Source: Acidobacteriota bacterium
GTDB lineage: Bacteria > Acidobacteriota > Vicinamibacteria > Vicinamibacterales > 2-12-FULL-66-21
Assembly (NCBI GenBank): GCA_003222675.1
Contig: QHWT01000043.1
Coordinates: 124,001-188,000, forward strand
Reading direction: 5' to 3'
DNA length: 64,000 nt
The translations under genes and the position numbers were made by a program. Below, one piece after another: positions 62,387 to 64,000 of this stretch; position 1 is the first letter of the stretch; each line of letters starts with the position of its first letter. Below the pieces are notes generated by a model that had not been told where the DNA came from, searched no databases, and saw only the letters and a program-made list of their open reading frames with translations.

Positions 62387-64000
62387 TCACTCGTCGCGAA
62401 GCACCACAGCGGGATCGACGCGTGTGGCGCGCAACGCCGGCAGGAGGCACGCGGTTGTAGCCACCAAGGTGAGCAGCGTGACGACGCCGGTTAGAACCGC
62501 GGGATCCAGTGGTTCAACCTCATAGAGCAAATCTCTCAAGAACCGAGTGAGCGCGAGCGACAACAAGAGCCCGATTCCCATGCCGGTGCCCGTCAGTCCG
62601 AGCCCCTCACCGAGGATCAGCCTGAAGGTGCGCGCTGGCGAGGCGCCAAGCGCGAGCCGCACGCCAATCTCGCGCGTTCGTTGCGCGACGGAATAGGCGA
62701 GCACGCCGTAGATGCCGATGCACGCCAGACTCAACGCGAGGGCTGCGAACAGTCCGATGAGGACCGTTTGCGCCTTCGATTGCGCAATGGAGTCGGCGAC
62801 GAGCTGCTCCATGGTTTCCACCTGCGCGACGCCTTGATCGGAATCGACCTGCCGTAACTGATCCTTCACCGCACCCGCGACCGCACGCGGATTTCCGGGC
62901 GTCCGGATTACTAACGCTGCAAAGGGAAACGGCTGCTGGGCGTTCGGCATGAACAGGCACGGATCAGGTTTCGTGCGCAGCTGGCTATGACGAATGTCCG
63001 CCGCGACACCTACGATCTCCACCTGTCCTGCGTCACTCCACCAGACCCTGAGCCATTTCCCGATCGGCTCCTCGTCCGCGAACAGCATCCGCGCGGCTGC
63101 GAGATTCAGAATCGCGACGTGAGGCGATCCGATTCGATCCCGCGAATCGAAATCCCGGCCTCGCAGGAGACGGATGCCCATGGCCTGGAAATAGCCGCGC
63201 GAAACGATCGAAACGTCTCCACCTGGCCGATCGGAGGGCGAGGGCTCCGGCCGATCGGCGCGGTAATACCATGAGCCGCTATTGCCGCCGTCCATGGGCA
63301 GCCGGCCGATCGAGCCGGCGGCGGTGACGCCTGGGAGCGCGCGCACGCGGTCCAGGATCTGATCGACGACTTCGGCGTGCAGTGCGCGGTCGCGTACCGG
63401 CAGGAGCCGCATGCGCACCGTCAGCAGACCTTCGGCCCGGAACCCCGGTTCAACCTGCATCAGCCTGACGAAGCTGTGGGCCAACAGTCCTGCGCCTACG
63501 AGGAGTGGCAGAACGAGTGCCACTTCCGCCGTAACCATCACCGCGCGCATCCGGCGGTACGGCGACGAGACCGAGCGGCTGTTCTCGCGAAGTCCTTGCG
63601 CGTGTTCCATGTGCCGCGATCTCAGCGCCGGCGCCAGCCCGAAGAGAATCGCGGCGCCGATCGTCAGGGCTGCGGTGAACAGCAACACCTGTGGATCGAT
63701 CGAAACCTCCTCGATTCGTGGCAAACGGAAGGTCGGTGGCAACAGCCGGATCATCGTCGCGACGCTCAACCATGCGAGTGCCACTCCCAGGATTCCGCCA
63801 AGGCCCGCGAGCAACAGGCTCTCGACCATCGTCTGCTGTAGCAGGCGCCCGCGTGCCGCGCCCAGTGCCAGACAGATGTGCATCTCTTGCGCGCGGGCGG
63901 CGGACCGCATCAAGACCAGATTCGCCACGTTCGCGCACGCGATGAGCAGCAGGAAGCCAACAGCGGCAAACAACACGAGCAGCACACGCTCGACCGGACC
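62387..64000 (-). CDS. ADOP-family ABC permease, 5' part outside the window
   Basis: The frame is open to the window edge (GTG at 63985 is only an internal codon; upstream codons encode GPVER). About 537 C-terminal residues are visible: the first FtsX domain (LFAAVGFLLLIACANVANLV, then AQEMHICLALGAARGRLLQQ), the second MacB core domain and the last FtsX domain (IGLFAALALSLACIGIYGVL, RTREIGVRLALGASPARTFR). Like the gene at 11408 it lacks an ATPase. The substrate is unknown. Confidence 0.92.
   Translation of the reverse strand, partial: GPVERVLLVLFAAVGFLLLIACANVANLVLMRSAARAQEMHICLALGAARGRLLQQTMVESLLLAGLGGILGVALAWLSVATMIRLLPPTFRLPRIEEVSIDPQVLLFTAALTIGAAILFGLAPALRSRHMEHAQGLRENSRSVSSPYRRMRAVMVTAEVALVLPLLVGAGLLAHSFVRLMQVEPGFRAEGLLTVRMRLLPVRDRALHAEVVDQILDRVRALPGVTAAGSIGRLPMDGGNSGSWYYRADRPEPSPSDRPGGDVSIVSRGYFQAMGIRLLRGRDFDSRDRIGSPHVAILNLAAARMLFADEEPIGKWLRVWWSDAGQVEIVGVAADIRHSQLRTKPDPCLFMPNAQQPFPFAALVIRTPGNPRAVAGAVKDQLRQVDSDQGVAQVETMEQLVADSIAQSKAQTVLIGLFAALALSLACIGIYGVLAYSVAQRTREIGVRLALGASPARTFRLILGEGLGLTGTGMGIGLLLSLALTRFLRDLLYEVEPLDPAVLTGVVTLLTLVATTACLLPALRATRVDPAVVLRDE

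Overview
The window is high-GC, densely coded bacterial DNA. Its family content fits an uncultured Acidobacteriota member, probably of the Vicinamibacteria type. The pointers are ADOP/MacB-style double permeases, a TPR plus CRTAC1 (FG-GAP/UnbV) cluster, a DUF4097 protein behind an ECF sigma/anti-sigma pair, the long IspH form, SelB, and many 4-base start/stop overlaps. This assignment is inference from gene families; there is no rRNA gene in the window and I recognised no tRNA.

Layout. 1-4766: three TPR proteins and a CRTAC1-like secreted repeat protein. 4796-8452: a PilT-like ATPase, then a PA2779-like membrane protein and a C39-like peptidase/TPR/beta-rich protein. 8480-11045 (minus): REC-PP2C phosphatase, LytS-type kinase and a truncated LytTR-type regulator. 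11408-14500: ADOP permease and two small proteins. 14475-19523 (minus): a conserved small protein, a metallophosphoesterase, a broken L,D-transpeptidase gene, an M23 peptidase, a broken ECF sigma gene, an anti-sigma factor and a DUF4097 protein. 19680-26103: TesA-YbbA-YbbP-like operon, AIM24-like protein, DksA-like protein, a helical protein and FolK. 26395-33361 (minus): Spy-like protein, TolC, MacA (frameshifted), MacB ATPase, MacB permease and a secreted protein. 33575-36941: small membrane protein, broken ispH, anti-sigma and ECF sigma, SpoIID remnant. 36986-43576: two NtrC-type regulators, a hybrid kinase and an HD-GYP response regulator. 43577-44351: tandem copies of the HD-GYP tail. 44352-49597: gatB-ftsE-ftsX, a small protein, glycerate kinase and a small membrane protein. 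49598-51558 (minus): ECF sigma, membrane anti-sigma-like protein and an exported protein. 51606-62259: RNase R, SelB, TatA, VWA protein, MOSC protein, FAD oxidoreductase, two stress-type paralogues, TonB, Tag, a WapI-like protein and a carbonic anhydrase remnant. 62387-64000 (minus): 3' part of another ADOP permease.

Three patterns stand out beyond ordinary annotation. First, at least five conserved genes carry frame-breaking losses (ECF sigma, L,D-transpeptidase, MacA, IspH, SpoIID), and two others survive only as fragments (LytTR regulator, carbonic anhydrase). In several cases a short stretch coding for a well conserved motif is simply absent. Second, many intergenic gaps hold arrays of 7-base-period repeats with a different word at each locus. 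Third, the palindrome GTTTCA-N4-TGAAAC occurs upstream of two signalling operons together with sigma-54-like -24/-12 sequences, and the window encodes two AAA+ sigma-54 activators that could act there.
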